From: Salinimonas iocasae
GTDB taxonomy: Bacteria > Pseudomonadota > Gammaproteobacteria > Enterobacterales > Alteromonadaceae
Assembly: GCF_006228385.1 (NCBI RefSeq)
Contig: NZ_CP039852.1
Span: 310,001 to 374,000 of the forward strand
DNA length: 64,000 bases
Reading direction: 5' to 3'
Below are positions 47,206 through 55,858 of this stretch, one piece after another (the first letter of the stretch is position 1; every line of letters starts with the position of its first letter). Below the pieces are notes generated by a model. That model was not told where the DNA came from. It did not search any database and was given only the letters and a program-made list of their open reading frames with translations. Both the position numbers and the translations under genes were made by a program.

Positions 47206-48264
47206 ATGGCAGGCATAAAAGGCCCGGCAATTTTTCTGGCGCAGTTCGCCTCAGATAAGGCCCCGTTTGATACGCTGGAAAATATGGCTCAGTGGGCCGG
47301 TTCATTAGGCTACAAAGGCATACAGGTACCAACAGATCCGGCATTATTTGACCTTGAACAGGCTGCTGAGAGCCAGCAGTATTGCGACGATGCACAGGCA
47401 ACCTGTGCCAAATACGGTGTGGAAATTACCGAGTTATCGACGCATTTGCAGGGTCAGCTGGTTGCCGTTCACCCGGCGTACGACGAACAATTTGATAACT
47501 TCGCACCTTCTCATCTTCATGGGGATCCGAAAGCGCGTACTGAGTGGGCGATTAATCAATTAAAGCTGGCAGCAAAAGCCAGTCAGCGCTTGGGTCTGAA
47601 CGCCCACGCAACGTTCTCAGGCGCACTTATGTGGCATCTTGTTTACCCGTGGCCGCAGCGACCAGCCGGTCTGGTCGAGCAGGGCTTTGCTGAACTGGCG
47701 CGCCGATGGAAGCCTATTCTGGATGCCTTTGACGAAGCGGGCGTAGATGTCTGTTATGAGATTCATCCGGGTGAAGACTTACATGATGGCGCAACGTTCG
47801 AGCGCTTTCTTAAGGCCGTGGACAACCACCCACGCGCAAACATTCTCTACGACCCCAGCCATTTCGTGCTGCAACAGCTGGATTATCTGGATTTTATCGA
47901 TCGTTACCATGACCGCATCAAAATGTTTCATGTTAAGGATGCTGAGTTTTTGCCAAACGGCAGAAGTGGTATTTATGGCGGCTATCAGGACTGGGTGGAT
48001 CGCCCCGGACGTTTCCGTTCGCTGGGAGATGGTCAGGTCGACTTCAAACAGATATTCAGCAAGCTAACGCAATATGGATTTGAAGGCTGGGCCGTGCTGG
48101 AGTGGGAATGCTGTCTCAAAGACTCAGCGCAAGGGGCTGCCGAGGGCGCGCCATTCATTGCTCAGCACATTATCGAACCGGCGACAGGGGCCTTTGACGA
48201 TTTTGCCGGTGGTGAGGTTAGTGAGTCCCGAAACCGTCGCATACTGGGTCTGGATTCAGAATAA
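47206..48264 (+). CDS. sugar phosphate isomerase/epimerase-like TIM-barrel protein (cytoplasmic)
   Basis: A 352-residue AP endonuclease family 2 protein, larger than its two Tat-exported relatives and without a signal peptide. Metal-site segments are VCYEIHPGEDLHDG (E), ILYDPSHFV (D and H), KMFHVKDAEF (H) and AVLEWECCLKD (E). CAGGAG precedes the ATG, 15 bases after the oxidoreductase gene, so the two are coupled. The pair Gfo/Idh/MocA plus this isomerase is a recurrent unit in inositol-like and keto-sugar catabolism. The exact substrate is unknown; a cytoplasmic keto-sugar step is the best guess. Confidence 0.86.
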   Translation: MAGIKGPAIFLAQFASDKAPFDTLENMAQWAGSLGYKGIQVPTDPALFDLEQAAESQQYCDDAQATCAKYGVEITELSTHLQGQLVAVHPAYDEQFDNFAPSHLHGDPKARTEWAINQLKLAAKASQRLGLNAHATFSGALMWHLVYPWPQRPAGLVEQGFAELARRWKPILDAFDEAGVDVCYEIHPGEDLHDGATFERFLKAVDNHPRANILYDPSHFVLQQLDYLDFIDRYHDRIKMFHVKDAEFLPNGRSGIYGGYQDWVDRPGRFRSLGDGQVDFKQIFSKLTQYGFEGWAVLEWECCLKDSAQGAAEGAPFIAQHIIEPATGAFDDFAGGEVSESRNRRILGLDSE

Positions 48265-48306
48265 ATTACCGGTAGCTACGGTGCAAACAAGCCGGTGAGG
48301 ATAATA

Positions 48307-49527
48307 ATGAATAATGTAAAAGTACGCTTAAGCATCATGATGTTCCTGCAGTTTTTTATCTGGGGAGGATGGTTCGTTACTCTGGGTACTTACCTGGCAA
48401 GTACACTGGAAGCCAGTGGTGGGCAAATAGCGATGGCGTTTTCCACGCAAAGCTGGGGCGCCATCATCGCACCGCTCATTATTGGTTTGATTGCTGATAA
48501 ATACTTTAATGCAGAGCGCATTCTCGGGGTGCTGCATCTGCTTGGTGCTGCGCTGATGTACATGATGTTCACCGCTCAGGATTTCAGTAGTTTTTATCCT
48601 TTCGTGCTGGGTTACATGATTGCGTACATGCCGACTCTGGCACTGGTGAATTCCGTATCGTTCGGACAGATGCATGATCCTTCGAAGGAATTTGGCAAAA
48701 TCCGCGTGTGGGGCACCATTGGCTGGATTGTAGCCGGGTTGGTGATCAGTTATGTTTTTTCCTGGGATGCACGTCAGGCCATCGAAAATGGCATGCTCAG
48801 AAACACCTTTGCCTTGTGCGCTATTGCGTCGCTGCTACTTGGGTTATTCAGCTTTACCCTGCCGGCTACACCGCCTAAAGGAAAGGGGCAGGCTACCGGA
48901 ATTGGACAAGCGTTAGGAACCGACGCACTAAGTCTGCTCAAAAGCCGAAACTTCGCGGTATTTTTTATCGCATCGGTTCTGATTTGTATCCCGCTGGCCT
49001 TTTACTATCAAAATGCTAACCCGTTTCTTACCGAGATCGGCGTTGAGAACGCGACCGGCAAAATGACACTGGGTCAGGTCTCAGAAGTCTTGTTCATGTT
49101 GGCTTTACCTGTATTTCTGAACAAATTCGGCATCAAGAAAACGTTGATTCTGGGCATGCTTGCCTGGGTTATACGCTACGTTTTATTTGCCTATGGGAAT
49201 GCTGACGAAGGTATCTGGCTATTGCTGGTGGGTATTGCGCTCCATGGTTTGTGCTATGACTTCTTTTTTGTATCAGGGCAAATCTATACCGATGCTAAAG
49301 CTGCTCCACAAAACAAGAGCGCTGCGCAGGGGCTTATAACCCTGGCAACCTATGGTGTAGGCATGCTTATTGGGTTCTGGGTGGCTGGCCAGATTACCGA
49401 TGCATACGCGGTATCCGATGGTCACGTTTGGGAGAATGTCTGGCTATTCCCCGCAGCATTTGCACTGGTGGTATTAGTACTGTTCACAGTGCTTTTCAAA
49501 CCTGAAAAGGTCTCTGTGGATGACTAA
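48307..49527 (+). CDS. MFS permease of the nucleoside:H+ symporter (NupG-like) family
   Basis: A 406-residue inner-membrane transporter with about 12 hydrophobic segments. ATG 48307 with the upstream GTGAGGATA is chosen over a start four codons earlier. The N-terminus (FLQFFIWGGWFVTLGTYL) and GLIADKYFNAERILG loop match the nucleoside symporter branch of the major facilitator superfamily. Members beside Gfo/Idh/MocA and TIM-barrel genes probably carry sugars or keto-sugars rather than nucleosides. It lies between the cytoplasmic and exported enzymes of the cluster, as expected for the import step. Its 3' end overlaps the next gene by eight bases. Confidence 0.86.
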   Translation: MNNVKVRLSIMMFLQFFIWGGWFVTLGTYLASTLEASGGQIAMAFSTQSWGAIIAPLIIGLIADKYFNAERILGVLHLLGAALMYMMFTAQDFSSFYPFVLGYMIAYMPTLALVNSVSFGQMHDPSKEFGKIRVWGTIGWIVAGLVISYVFSWDARQAIENGMLRNTFALCAIASLLLGLFSFTLPATPPKGKGQATGIGQALGTDALSLLKSRNFAVFFIASVLICIPLAFYYQNANPFLTEIGVENATGKMTLGQVSEVLFMLALPVFLNKFGIKKTLILGMLAWVIRYVLFAYGNADEGIWLLLVGIALHGLCYDFFFVSGQIYTDAKAAPQNKSAAQGLITLATYGVGMLIGFWVAGQITDAYAVSDGHVWENVWLFPAAFALVVLVLFTVLFKPEKVSVDD

Positions 49528-50389
49528 CCGGCGTCAACTCCTCAAGGGGCTGGCGCTGACCGGAGCGGGCCTGTCCGCCGGCGTTTGGTCTGGCGCGGGC
49601 CTGGCTGCACAACAGCCATTGCAAAATCGTGTACGCCACTCTGTTGCGCGCTGGACATTCGGGGATATGGATATTGAAAGCTTATGCCAGGCGGTGAAAA
49701 AAATTGGCTTTTCTGCCATAGATTTAGTTGGCCCGCAAGATTGGCCGGTACTTAAAAAATACGGTATCGACAGCGCCATGTGCAACGGCGCAGAGTTAAA
49801 TCTGACAGATGGCTGGTGTGCCCCTGAGTTTCATGACCAGCTGATAAAACGTTACCGTCATCATATTGATTTGGTCGCGGAGGCTGGTTATCGGAACCTG
49901 GTGTGCTTCAGCGGCAATAAGCGGGGGATGGACCCGCAGGCAGGTCTGGATAACGCGGCAAAAGGGCTGAGTAGCATTCTGGGACACGCTGAAAAGCGTG
50001 GCGTTGTACTGCATATGGAGCTATTTAACGCTATCGACCATCCGGATTATATGGCAGATAACAGTGCCTGGGGTGTGGCGCTGTGCCGCCGGTTGCAGTC
50101 GCCCAACTTTAAGCTGCTGTATGACATCTATCATATGCAGGTCAATGAAGGGAACATCATACAGACCATACAAGACAACATTGCGTATTTCGGCCATTTT
50201 CACACCGCCGGGGTACCAGGAAGACATGAAATCGACGATTCACAAGAGCTGAACTATCGCGCCATCGTCAAAGCTATTCACTCATTAAATTTTGAAGGCT
50301 ACGTTGCGCAGGAGTTCATTCCGACCGCCAATACACAAGCAGGTCGGTTGGCCGCCCTAAAGCAGGCGGTAAAAATTTGTGATGTGTAA
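49520..50389 (+). CDS. Tat-exported hydroxypyruvate-isomerase-like TIM-barrel protein
   Basis: A 289-residue protein with an N-terminal twin-arginine signal (TNRRQLLKGLALTGAG). Its barrel resembles hydroxypyruvate isomerase: VVLHMELFNAIDHPDY (E), LLYDIYHMQ (D and H), GHFHTAGVPGRHEID (H and H) and YVAQEFIPT (E) make a metal site. It overlaps the permease gene by eight bases, so translation is coupled. It acts in the periplasm together with the GMC oxidoreductase that follows, and could isomerise or eliminate from a 3-keto-glycoside. True hydroxypyruvate isomerases are cytoplasmic, so that name should not be taken literally. Confidence 0.86.
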   Translation: MTNRRQLLKGLALTGAGLSAGVWSGAGLAAQQPLQNRVRHSVARWTFGDMDIESLCQAVKKIGFSAIDLVGPQDWPVLKKYGIDSAMCNGAELNLTDGWCAPEFHDQLIKRYRHHIDLVAEAGYRNLVCFSGNKRGMDPQAGLDNAAKGLSSILGHAEKRGVVLHMELFNAIDHPDYMADNSAWGVALCRRLQSPNFKLLYDIYHMQVNEGNIIQTIQDNIAYFGHFHTAGVPGRHEIDDSQELNYRAIVKAIHSLNFEGYVAQEFIPTANTQAGRLAALKQAVKICDV

Positions 50390-50428
50390 TAGTTTCCAAA
50401 CAACGCGGCGCGTTTAAGAAGGGGTGTT

Positions 50429-52114
50429 ATGGCTGATAATCATTATGATGCGATAGTAGTCGGATCAGGAATAAGCGGCGGCTGGGCGGCGAAAGAGCTC
50501 ACAGAAAAAGGCCTGAAAGTGCTTATGCTTGAACGGGGTCGCAATATAGAGCATATCAAGGATTATAAAAATGCCCACAAGGAAGCGTGGGATTATCCTC
50601 ATCGGGATCTGGCCACGCAAAAGATGAAGGATGAACATCCCGTCTTATCCCGTGACTACCCCCTGAATGAATCTACCTATGGCATGTGGGCGACGCAAAA
50701 AGAAGCGCCCTATGTTGAGAATAAGCCGTTTACCTGGTTCAGAGGCTATCACGTTGGCGGACGTTCGCTATTGTGGGGTCGTCAGAGTTACCGCCTGAAT
50801 AAAGAAGACTTTCTGGCCAATAAGAAAGAAGGTGTCGCGGTGGACTGGCCAATTCGCTATGAAGATGTCGCGCCGTGGTACGACTATGTCGAAAAGTATG
50901 CCGGAATCAGTGGAAATCGCGATGGCCTGGATGTATTACCCGACGGTCAGTATATGCCAGCGTTCGAACTAAATGTGGTCGAAAAAGATGTTGCTGCCCG
51001 AATAAAAAAGGCATTTAAGGGCAGTCGACATCTGATTTGCGGGCGGGCAGCAAACGCAACCAAAGCGCAGCCGGAGCAGGGTCGAGCAGGATGTCAGGCA
51101 CGTAGTAAATGTTGGCTGGGTTGTCCGTTTGGCGGGTATTTCAGTACGCAGTCATCCACGCTGCCAGCGGCAATGAAAACCGGTAATCTGACTCTGCGCC
51201 CGTTTTCTATTGTTAGCCAGATTCTGTATGACAAAGACAAAAAACGGGCTCGCGGTGTTGAGGTGATTGATGCGCAGAACAAGCAAACCTACGAGTACAC
51301 CGCAAATGTTGTCTTTGTGAATGCATCAGCGCTTAACAGTGCATGGCTGTTAATGAACTCTGCTACAGATGTATGGGAAGGCGGTCTGGGTAGCAGTAGT
51401 GGCGAGTTGGGTCACAATGTGATGGACCATCATTTCAGAGTCGGGGCATCCGGAACTGCGGAAGGCTACGAGGATAAGTATTACTTCGGACGCCGCCCAT
51501 CAGGATTCTATGTGCCGCGGTTCAGAAACTGGGGAGGAGATAAACGTGATTATCTGCGAGGCTTTGGTTACCAGGGCAGTGCAAGCCGTCAAAGCTGGCG
51601 TGAAAATGTGGCTGAGATGGGGGTTGGTGCGCAACTTAAAGATGCGGTCAGCGAGCCGGGTGCCTGGACCATCGGTATGAATGCCTTTGGTGAAATGCTA
51701 CCTGATCACAGTAATCGTATTTATATGAACAGGCAGAAAAAAGATGCCTGGGGCCTGCCGGTTCTGGAGATGGACGTGGAGCTTAAAGAGAACGAGCTGC
51801 GCATGCGTAAAGATATGCAGCAGGATGCCATTGATATGTTCGAGGCAGCAGGCATGAAAAATGTGCGCGGTTTTGAGGCGGACTACCAGCCCGGAATGGG
51901 GATTCATGAAATGGGTACTGCGCGTATGGGCCGCGACCCGAAAACTTCAGTGCTAAACAAGCATAATCAGGTATGGGATGCACCCAATGTCTTTGTCACC
52001 GATGGCGCATGCATGACGTCCGCTTCCTGCGTGAACCCTTCTTTAACCTATATGGCGCTGACGGCTCGGGCAGCTGAATTTGCTGTAGAGGAACTGAAAA
52101 AAGGAAACCTGTAG
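50429..52114 (+). CDS. GMC-family FAD oxidoreductase, candidate glycoside/glucose 3-dehydrogenase large subunit
   Basis: A 561-residue flavoprotein. The FAD-binding VVGSGISGGWAAKEL is at residues 10-24, GYHVGGRSLLWGRQSYR near 110, and the active-site pair is H493 (GIHEMGTARMG) and N536 (SCVNPSLTY). Cysteines C222, C228 and C232 (CQARSKCWLGC) resemble the iron-sulfur ligands of multi-subunit bacterial FAD glucose dehydrogenases. It has no signal peptide of its own; the next gene encodes a small subunit with a Tat signal, so the pair is probably exported together. These features match glucoside 3-dehydrogenases, which oxidise the C3 hydroxyl of sugars and glycosides. No cytochrome c subunit gene is nearby. 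AAGAAGGGG lies before the start. Confidence 0.9.
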   Translation: MADNHYDAIVVGSGISGGWAAKELTEKGLKVLMLERGRNIEHIKDYKNAHKEAWDYPHRDLATQKMKDEHPVLSRDYPLNESTYGMWATQKEAPYVENKPFTWFRGYHVGGRSLLWGRQSYRLNKEDFLANKKEGVAVDWPIRYEDVAPWYDYVEKYAGISGNRDGLDVLPDGQYMPAFELNVVEKDVAARIKKAFKGSRHLICGRAANATKAQPEQGRAGCQARSKCWLGCPFGGYFSTQSSTLPAAMKTGNLTLRPFSIVSQILYDKDKKRARGVEVIDAQNKQTYEYTANVVFVNASALNSAWLLMNSATDVWEGGLGSSSGELGHNVMDHHFRVGASGTAEGYEDKYYFGRRPSGFYVPRFRNWGGDKRDYLRGFGYQGSASRQSWRENVAEMGVGAQLKDAVSEPGAWTIGMNAFGEMLPDHSNRIYMNRQKKDAWGLPVLEMDVELKENELRMRKDMQQDAIDMFEAAGMKNVRGFEADYQPGMGIHEMGTARMGRDPKTSVLNKHNQVWDAPNVFVTDGACMTSASCVNPSLTYMALTARAAEFAVEELKKGNL

Positions 52115-52116
52115 CT

Positions 52117-52731
52117 ATGAATCGTCGAGATCTTTTAAAGCTTATAACGGCCGCTACCGGTGCGGCATTTGTTGGCACCAATCCGTTAGCCTATGAGTTG
52201 CGCCCGGATGTGCCGCTAGCAGACACCGGTTTCACCAAAGATGATGTCGCGTTTTTAAATGAGGTGGGCGAGGTGATTATTCCGCGCACTGATACGCCTG
52301 GAGCAAAGGATTCAAACGTCGGGCAAATAATGGCGGTGCTGGTGGCAGACTGTTACCCCTCTGTGCTACGAAAAACATTTCGTGACGGAATGAAAAAGCT
52401 CGATGCTGAGGCAACCAGCGAATTTGGGAAAGTGTTTCTGTTGCTGGATAAAACCCAGCGTCACAGCCTCGTCTCGCGGTTGGATGAAGAGGCGCGCGAA
52501 TACAATCATAAAATGGGATTGTGGAGTGTTGCCAGTCAATTGCCAAACCAGCGTAGAGAGGCCTCTCAAGCGCCTGTCCCGCATTATTTTTCGTTGTTTA
52601 AGCAGCTTACGCTGTTTGGTTTTTTTACCTCAAAAGAAGGTGGAACCAAGGTATTACGGTACGTGCCCGTACCGGGCAAATATGACGGGAATATTGAATA
52701 TAAAAAAGGCCAGAAGGCCTGGGCTACCTGA
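52117..52731 (+). CDS. gluconate 2-dehydrogenase subunit 3 family protein, Tat-bearing small subunit
   Basis: A 204-residue partner of the GMC oxidoreductase, starting two bases after its stop. The N-terminus (NRRDLLKLITAATGAAF) is a twin-arginine signal that would carry the folded FAD subunit across the membrane. The mature part FLNEVGEVIIPRTDTPGAKD near residue 48 is the signature of the gluconate 2-dehydrogenase subunit 3 family, which act as chaperone-like small subunits of membrane FAD dehydrogenases. The fixed pairing of this family with glucoside 3-dehydrogenase-type GMC proteins supports the proposed role of the cluster. Confidence 0.9.
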   Translation: MNRRDLLKLITAATGAAFVGTNPLAYELRPDVPLADTGFTKDDVAFLNEVGEVIIPRTDTPGAKDSNVGQIMAVLVADCYPSVLRKTFRDGMKKLDAEATSEFGKVFLLLDKTQRHSLVSRLDEEAREYNHKMGLWSVASQLPNQRREASQAPVPHYFSLFKQLTLFGFFTSKEGGTKVLRYVPVPGKYDGNIEYKKGQKAWAT

Positions 52732-52745
52732 GAATAACGTAGGAT

Positions 52746-53531
52746 ATGAAAATGAAAAATACTTATAAAACACTGACCACTCTCTCGGTTGCCGCGGCCA
52801 GTGTATTGATAACAGGTGATCTTATGGCCTCAGACGAAGAACTTGAAGACTGGCAGAAAGCAGAAAAGACCGAGGTGTGGGAGCCTGTTCCACCAAAGGT
52901 GACCGCTGAGCCTGGTAAGGCACCATCTGATGCAATAGTTTTATTTGATGGTAAAGATTTGTCAGCATGGGAATCAGTGAAAGGCGGTGAGGCTCAGTGG
53001 GCCGTTAGTGATGGTGCAATGACAGTGAAACCAGGTACCGGTGATATTAAAACTAAAGAATCTTTTTGCGACGTGCAACTGCATGTTGAATGGAAAGCGC
53101 CCGAGCCTGAGGCTGATATGGAAGGTCAACAACGCAATAATAGTGGTGTCTTTTTACAGCAGCGTTATGAGGTTCAGGTTCTGGATTCTTATGAAAGTAA
53201 GACCTATGCAAATGGCCAGGCCGCCAGTATTTACAAGCAAACGATTCCGTTAGTGAATGCAACCCGTCCACCTGAACAGTGGCAGGAATATGACATTATT
53301 TTCACAGCACCACGCTTTGATGATAAAACGCTCAAAACACCCGGCTACATTACCGTGCTGCATAATGGTGTGGTAGTGCAAAATCATGTGGAGATTCAGG
53401 GTAAAACAGAATGGATTGGTGAACCGTCTTACGAAGCTCACGGATGCGCACCCATACAGCTTCAGGATCATTCCAATGAAGTAAGCTTCCGTAATATCTG
53501 GATTAGAAAAATTACGCCTTTAAACCAGTAG
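52746..53531 (+). CDS. secreted DUF1080 protein (3-keto-disaccharide hydrolase family)
   Basis: A 261-residue protein with a signal peptide (about 1-28, ending DLMAS). The rest is a concanavalin-like beta sandwich of the DUF1080 family: [18 protein letters not shown] near residue 65, [19 protein letters not shown] near 130 and [20 protein letters not shown] at the end are its hallmarks. DUF1080 proteins from gut bacteria hydrolyse glycosides whose C3 has been oxidised to a ketone, which complements the upstream 3-dehydrogenase. Last gene of the operon, followed by a terminator. The start could also be the ATG two codons downstream. Confidence 0.88.
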   Translation: MKMKNTYKTLTTLSVAAASVLITGDLMASDEELEDWQKAEKTEVWEPVPPKVTAEPGKAPSDAIVLFDGKDLSAWESVKGGEAQWAVSDGAMTVKPGTGDIKTKESFCDVQLHVEWKAPEPEADMEGQQRNNSGVFLQQRYEVQVLDSYESKTYANGQAASIYKQTIPLVNATRPPEQWQEYDIIFTAPRFDDKTLKTPGYITVLHNGVVVQNHVEIQGKTEWIGEPSYEAHGCAPIQLQDHSNEVSFRNIWIRKITPLNQ

Positions 53532-53551
53532 CGAAATAGTTAAAACATGTG

Positions 53552-53587
53552 AAGCCGGCGCGGGTAATTAAGCTCGCACCGGCTTTT
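53552..53587 (+). terminator. rho-independent terminator of the oxidoreductase cluster
   Basis: AAGCCGG and CCGGCTT pair at the base and GCG pairs with CGC inside, around a 12-base loop, followed by five T residues, 20 bases after the DUF1080 stop codon. Confidence 0.8.
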
Positions 53588-53668
53588 TATTGCAGGTAAA
53601 AAAAGTTTACTTCTGGCACTTACGCCAATCTGGTAGGCTAGCGGCTTTTTGTCAGGAGTAGATGAATT

Positions 53669-54562
53669 ATGGTGGGTGAAATTGCCGCGCTCAGTGTAGC
53701 CCTGTGCTGGGCGATTGCTGCAAGAATGTTTCGGGTACTCGGCACATCATTTTCACCTCTGTCCCTGAATTTATGGAAAGGGGTCGTAGCCATCATCATC
53801 CTGGTGTTGGTAACGCAATTGTTTCTTCCGCCGGTAAGCCTGCCCGCAACGGCATACGGGTGGCTCTTTTTAAGTGGTGTGGTGGGCATAGGTATCGGCG
53901 ACACCTGCTTTTTTCAGGCGCTCAATCGCATTGGCGATACACAGTCGGTGCTGATCACCGAAACGCTGGCACCAATCTTTACCGCACTTCTGGCCATGGT
54001 CTGGATTGCCGAATGGTTAACCTGGCAACAGTGGATTGGTATTGCTCTGGTGCTCGTGAGTGTAGATATGGTTGTGAAGGTAAAGCGGCGAACCGAACTA
54101 CATTTATTTGCTCCGTCGGGCTACCTGTTCGCCGCAGCGGCGGCAGTGTGTCAGGCCATTGGTGCGGTAATCAGTCGCGATATTCTCACGCGTTATACCG
54201 TTGATGCATTTAACGCCAGCCTTGTACGACTTGTTGGCGGACTGGCAATTATCGTGGTGCTTATGATCATCATGCGTAAACAATGGCTGCCTAAAAGTGA
54301 TAAACCATTACAAATGTGGCGAACCTTCGCGCTAGCGACTATTTTAGGTACCGCCGCGGCGCTCTATTTACAAATGGTCGCGTTTGCCAATGCCAAAGCC
54401 GGAGTGGTGCAAACCCTTATCGCAACATCTGCTGTAATGTCGCTGGCCGTGGCCTGGGTGCTTGGCGAACGCGCTAATAAAGCTACCATTTTCTGGTCCT
54501 TTGCCGCGTTAGCCGGGGTAACTGTGCTGGTGGCCGCAGGGCATATCAGCGCTCACGGTTGA
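53669..54562 (+). CDS. EamA-type transporter of the drug/metabolite (DMT) superfamily
   Basis: A 297-residue inner-membrane protein with ten predicted helices in two homologous halves of five (EamA repeats). The first half has GVVGIGIGDTCFFQALNRIG followed by ETLAPIFTALLAMVWIAEWL; the second has FANAKAGVVQTLIATSAVMS and WVLGERANKATI. Export of a metabolite or amino-acid-like compound is usual, but the substrate is unknown. The nearest upstream ATG in another frame ends at once, so ATG 53669 behind GGAG is used. It is separated from the glycoside cluster by a terminator and from rpsF by its own promoter. Confidence 0.85.
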   Translation: MVGEIAALSVALCWAIAARMFRVLGTSFSPLSLNLWKGVVAIIILVLVTQLFLPPVSLPATAYGWLFLSGVVGIGIGDTCFFQALNRIGDTQSVLITETLAPIFTALLAMVWIAEWLTWQQWIGIALVLVSVDMVVKVKRRTELHLFAPSGYLFAAAAAVCQAIGAVISRDILTRYTVDAFNASLVRLVGGLAIIVVLMIIMRKQWLPKSDKPLQMWRTFALATILGTAAALYLQMVAFANAKAGVVQTLIATSAVMSLAVAWVLGERANKATIFWSFAALAGVTVLVAAGHISAHG

Positions 54563-54569
54563 TTACTGC

Positions 54570-54598
54570 TTGTGCAGTGTGCTCGATCTCTGTATACT
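54570..54598 (+). promoter_or_regulatory. sigma-70 promoter for rpsF-rpsR-rplI
   Basis: TTGTGC (54570-54575) and TATACT (54593-54598) are spaced by exactly 17 bases, followed by a GC-rich start region (GCGCGCCC) like other stringently controlled ribosomal promoters. It begins seven bases after the EamA stop codon. Confidence 0.75.
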
Positions 54599-54643
54599 GC
54601 GCGCCCTTACAGCCAAACTAACCTAGTTCCTTGCCTCTAACAG

Positions 54644-54671
54644 ACGGCTGTACTGACGAGGCTACAACCGT
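54644..54671 (+). promoter_or_regulatory. leader hairpin before rpsF, candidate S6:S18 autoregulatory site
   Basis: ACGGCTGTA pairs with TACAACCGT (one mismatch) around a ten-base loop, ending against the AAGGAG ribosome site of rpsF. A hairpin with CCG on its 3' side at this spot matches the known mRNA target of the S6:S18 complex in outline. I have not checked it against the published consensus. Confidence 0.5.
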
Positions 54672-54682
54672 AAGGAGCAATA

Positions 54683-55084
54683 ATGCGTCATTACGAAATC
54701 GTTTTTATGGTTCACCCTGATCAGAGTGAACAAGTACCTGGTATGATCGAGCGTTATACCACAATCCTTAAGCAAGACGGTGGTCAGATTCACCGTATGG
54801 AAGACTGGGGTCGCCGTCAACTGGCTTACCCAATCGAGAAGCTACACAAAGCCCACTATGTTCTGATCAACGCAGAAGCGACTGCTGAAGCTGTTGATGA
54901 GCTGGAAAATGCGTTCCGCTTCAACGATGTTATCCTGCGTAATCTGGTTATGCGCACTAAAAACGCTGTGACTGAGCCTTCTCCAATGATGAAAGAAGAG
55001 CCTCGTCGTGAGCGTCGCGAAGATTCTGCACCTCGTACAGAGCGTACAGAAAAGAAAACCGAAACCACCGAAGATAACGCGTAA
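54683..55084 (+). CDS. rpsF: 30S ribosomal protein S6
   Basis: A 133-residue S6. The start [20 protein letters not shown] and [20 protein letters not shown] near residue 40 are diagnostic. The last 30 residues form a charged tail rich in E, R, K and T ([17 protein letters not shown]), as in other gammaproteobacteria, where RimK can add glutamates. AAGGAG precedes the ATG. It is the first gene of a three-gene ribosomal operon; priB, which often follows rpsF, is absent: rpsR begins 11 bases later. Confidence 0.98.
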   Translation: MRHYEIVFMVHPDQSEQVPGMIERYTTILKQDGGQIHRMEDWGRRQLAYPIEKLHKAHYVLINAEATAEAVDELENAFRFNDVILRNLVMRTKNAVTEPSPMMKEEPRRERREDSAPRTERTEKKTETTEDNA

Positions 55085-55095
55085 GGAGTATAATC

Positions 55096-55323
55096 ATGGC
55101 TCGTTTTTTCAGACGTCGTAAGTTCTGCCGTTTTTCTGCAGAAGGTGTAACTGAAATCGATTATAAAGATATCGCTACGCTGAAGAACTACATCACAGAA
55201 AGCGGTAAGATCGTCCCTAGCCGTATCACAGGTACCAGTGCGAAGTATCAGCGTCAGCTGTCTTCTGCAATCAAGCGTGCACGTTTTCTTGCACTGCTTC
55301 CGTACACTGATTCACACAAGTAA
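55096..55323 (+). CDS. rpsR: 30S ribosomal protein S18
   Basis: A 75-residue S18 of standard length: the basic N-terminus [28 protein letters not shown], and [19 protein letters not shown] are fully conserved. It forms a heterodimer with S6 on the ribosome platform, and the complex is the repressor of this operon in species studied. AAGGAG lies before the ATG. Confidence 0.99.
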   Translation: MARFFRRRKFCRFSAEGVTEIDYKDIATLKNYITESGKIVPSRITGTSAKYQRQLSSAIKRARFLALLPYTDSHK

Positions 55324-55348
55324 ACTGGCGAAATAAGGGGTAGCTAAG

Positions 55349-55801
55349 ATGGATATCATCCTACTGGATAAAATCGCCAACCTTGGTGGTCTGGGCGACA
55401 AAGTTAATGTTAAGTCTGGTTTTGCACGTAACTTCCTTTTCCCTCAGGGTAAAGCAGTTCCTGCAACTAAAGACAACGTAGAGAAGTTTGAAGCACGTCG
55501 TGCTGAGCTGGAAGCGAAAATCGCTGAAGATCTGGCTGCTGCACAAGCACGCGCTGAAAAGCTTGACGCACTTGAAGAAGTTACTGTTGCGGCACCTGCT
55601 GGTGACGAAGGTAAACTTTTCGGTTCTGTTGGTACACGTGACATCGCAGAAGCAATTACTGCTGCTGGTGTTGAAGTTGCTAAGTCAGAAGTTCGTCTGC
55701 CTACAGGTACGCTACGTGAAACTGGCGAATATGACATCGATGTTCAGCTGCACTCAGATGTAGCAACAACAGTAAAAGTTGTGATCATCGCTGAAGCCTA
55801 A
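55349..55801 (+). CDS. rplI: 50S ribosomal protein L9
   Basis: A 150-residue L9 with the usual two domains: the N-terminal [20 protein letters not shown] and [19 protein letters not shown], a long connecting helix (about 40-75) and a C-terminal domain ([15 protein letters not shown]). Length and order are standard. It is the last gene of the operon, 25 bases after rpsR and followed by a strong terminator. Confidence 0.99.
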   Translation: MDIILLDKIANLGGLGDKVNVKSGFARNFLFPQGKAVPATKDNVEKFEARRAELEAKIAEDLAAAQARAEKLDALEEVTVAAPAGDEGKLFGSVGTRDIAEAITAAGVEVAKSEVRLPTGTLRETGEYDIDVQLHSDVATTVKVVIIAEA

Positions 55802-55822
55802 GCGCTGAGAACGTTGATTTTA

Positions 55823-55851
55823 AAAGCCGCAGTTAATACTGCGGCTTTTTT
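55823..55851. terminator. bidirectional rho-independent terminator after rplI
   Basis: AAAAGCCGCAGT and ACTGCGGCTTTTTT pair around TAAT. It stops rplI, and its weaker A-run side may serve the convergent MOSC gene. Confidence 0.93.
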
Positions 55852-55858
55852 GTTTGTG

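Noticed and set aside
53704-54204. Plus-strand open frame (166 codons) inside the EamA transporter gene
   Set aside because: Overlaps a clear ten-helix transporter in another frame; its arginine- and glycine-rich composition does not resemble a real protein.
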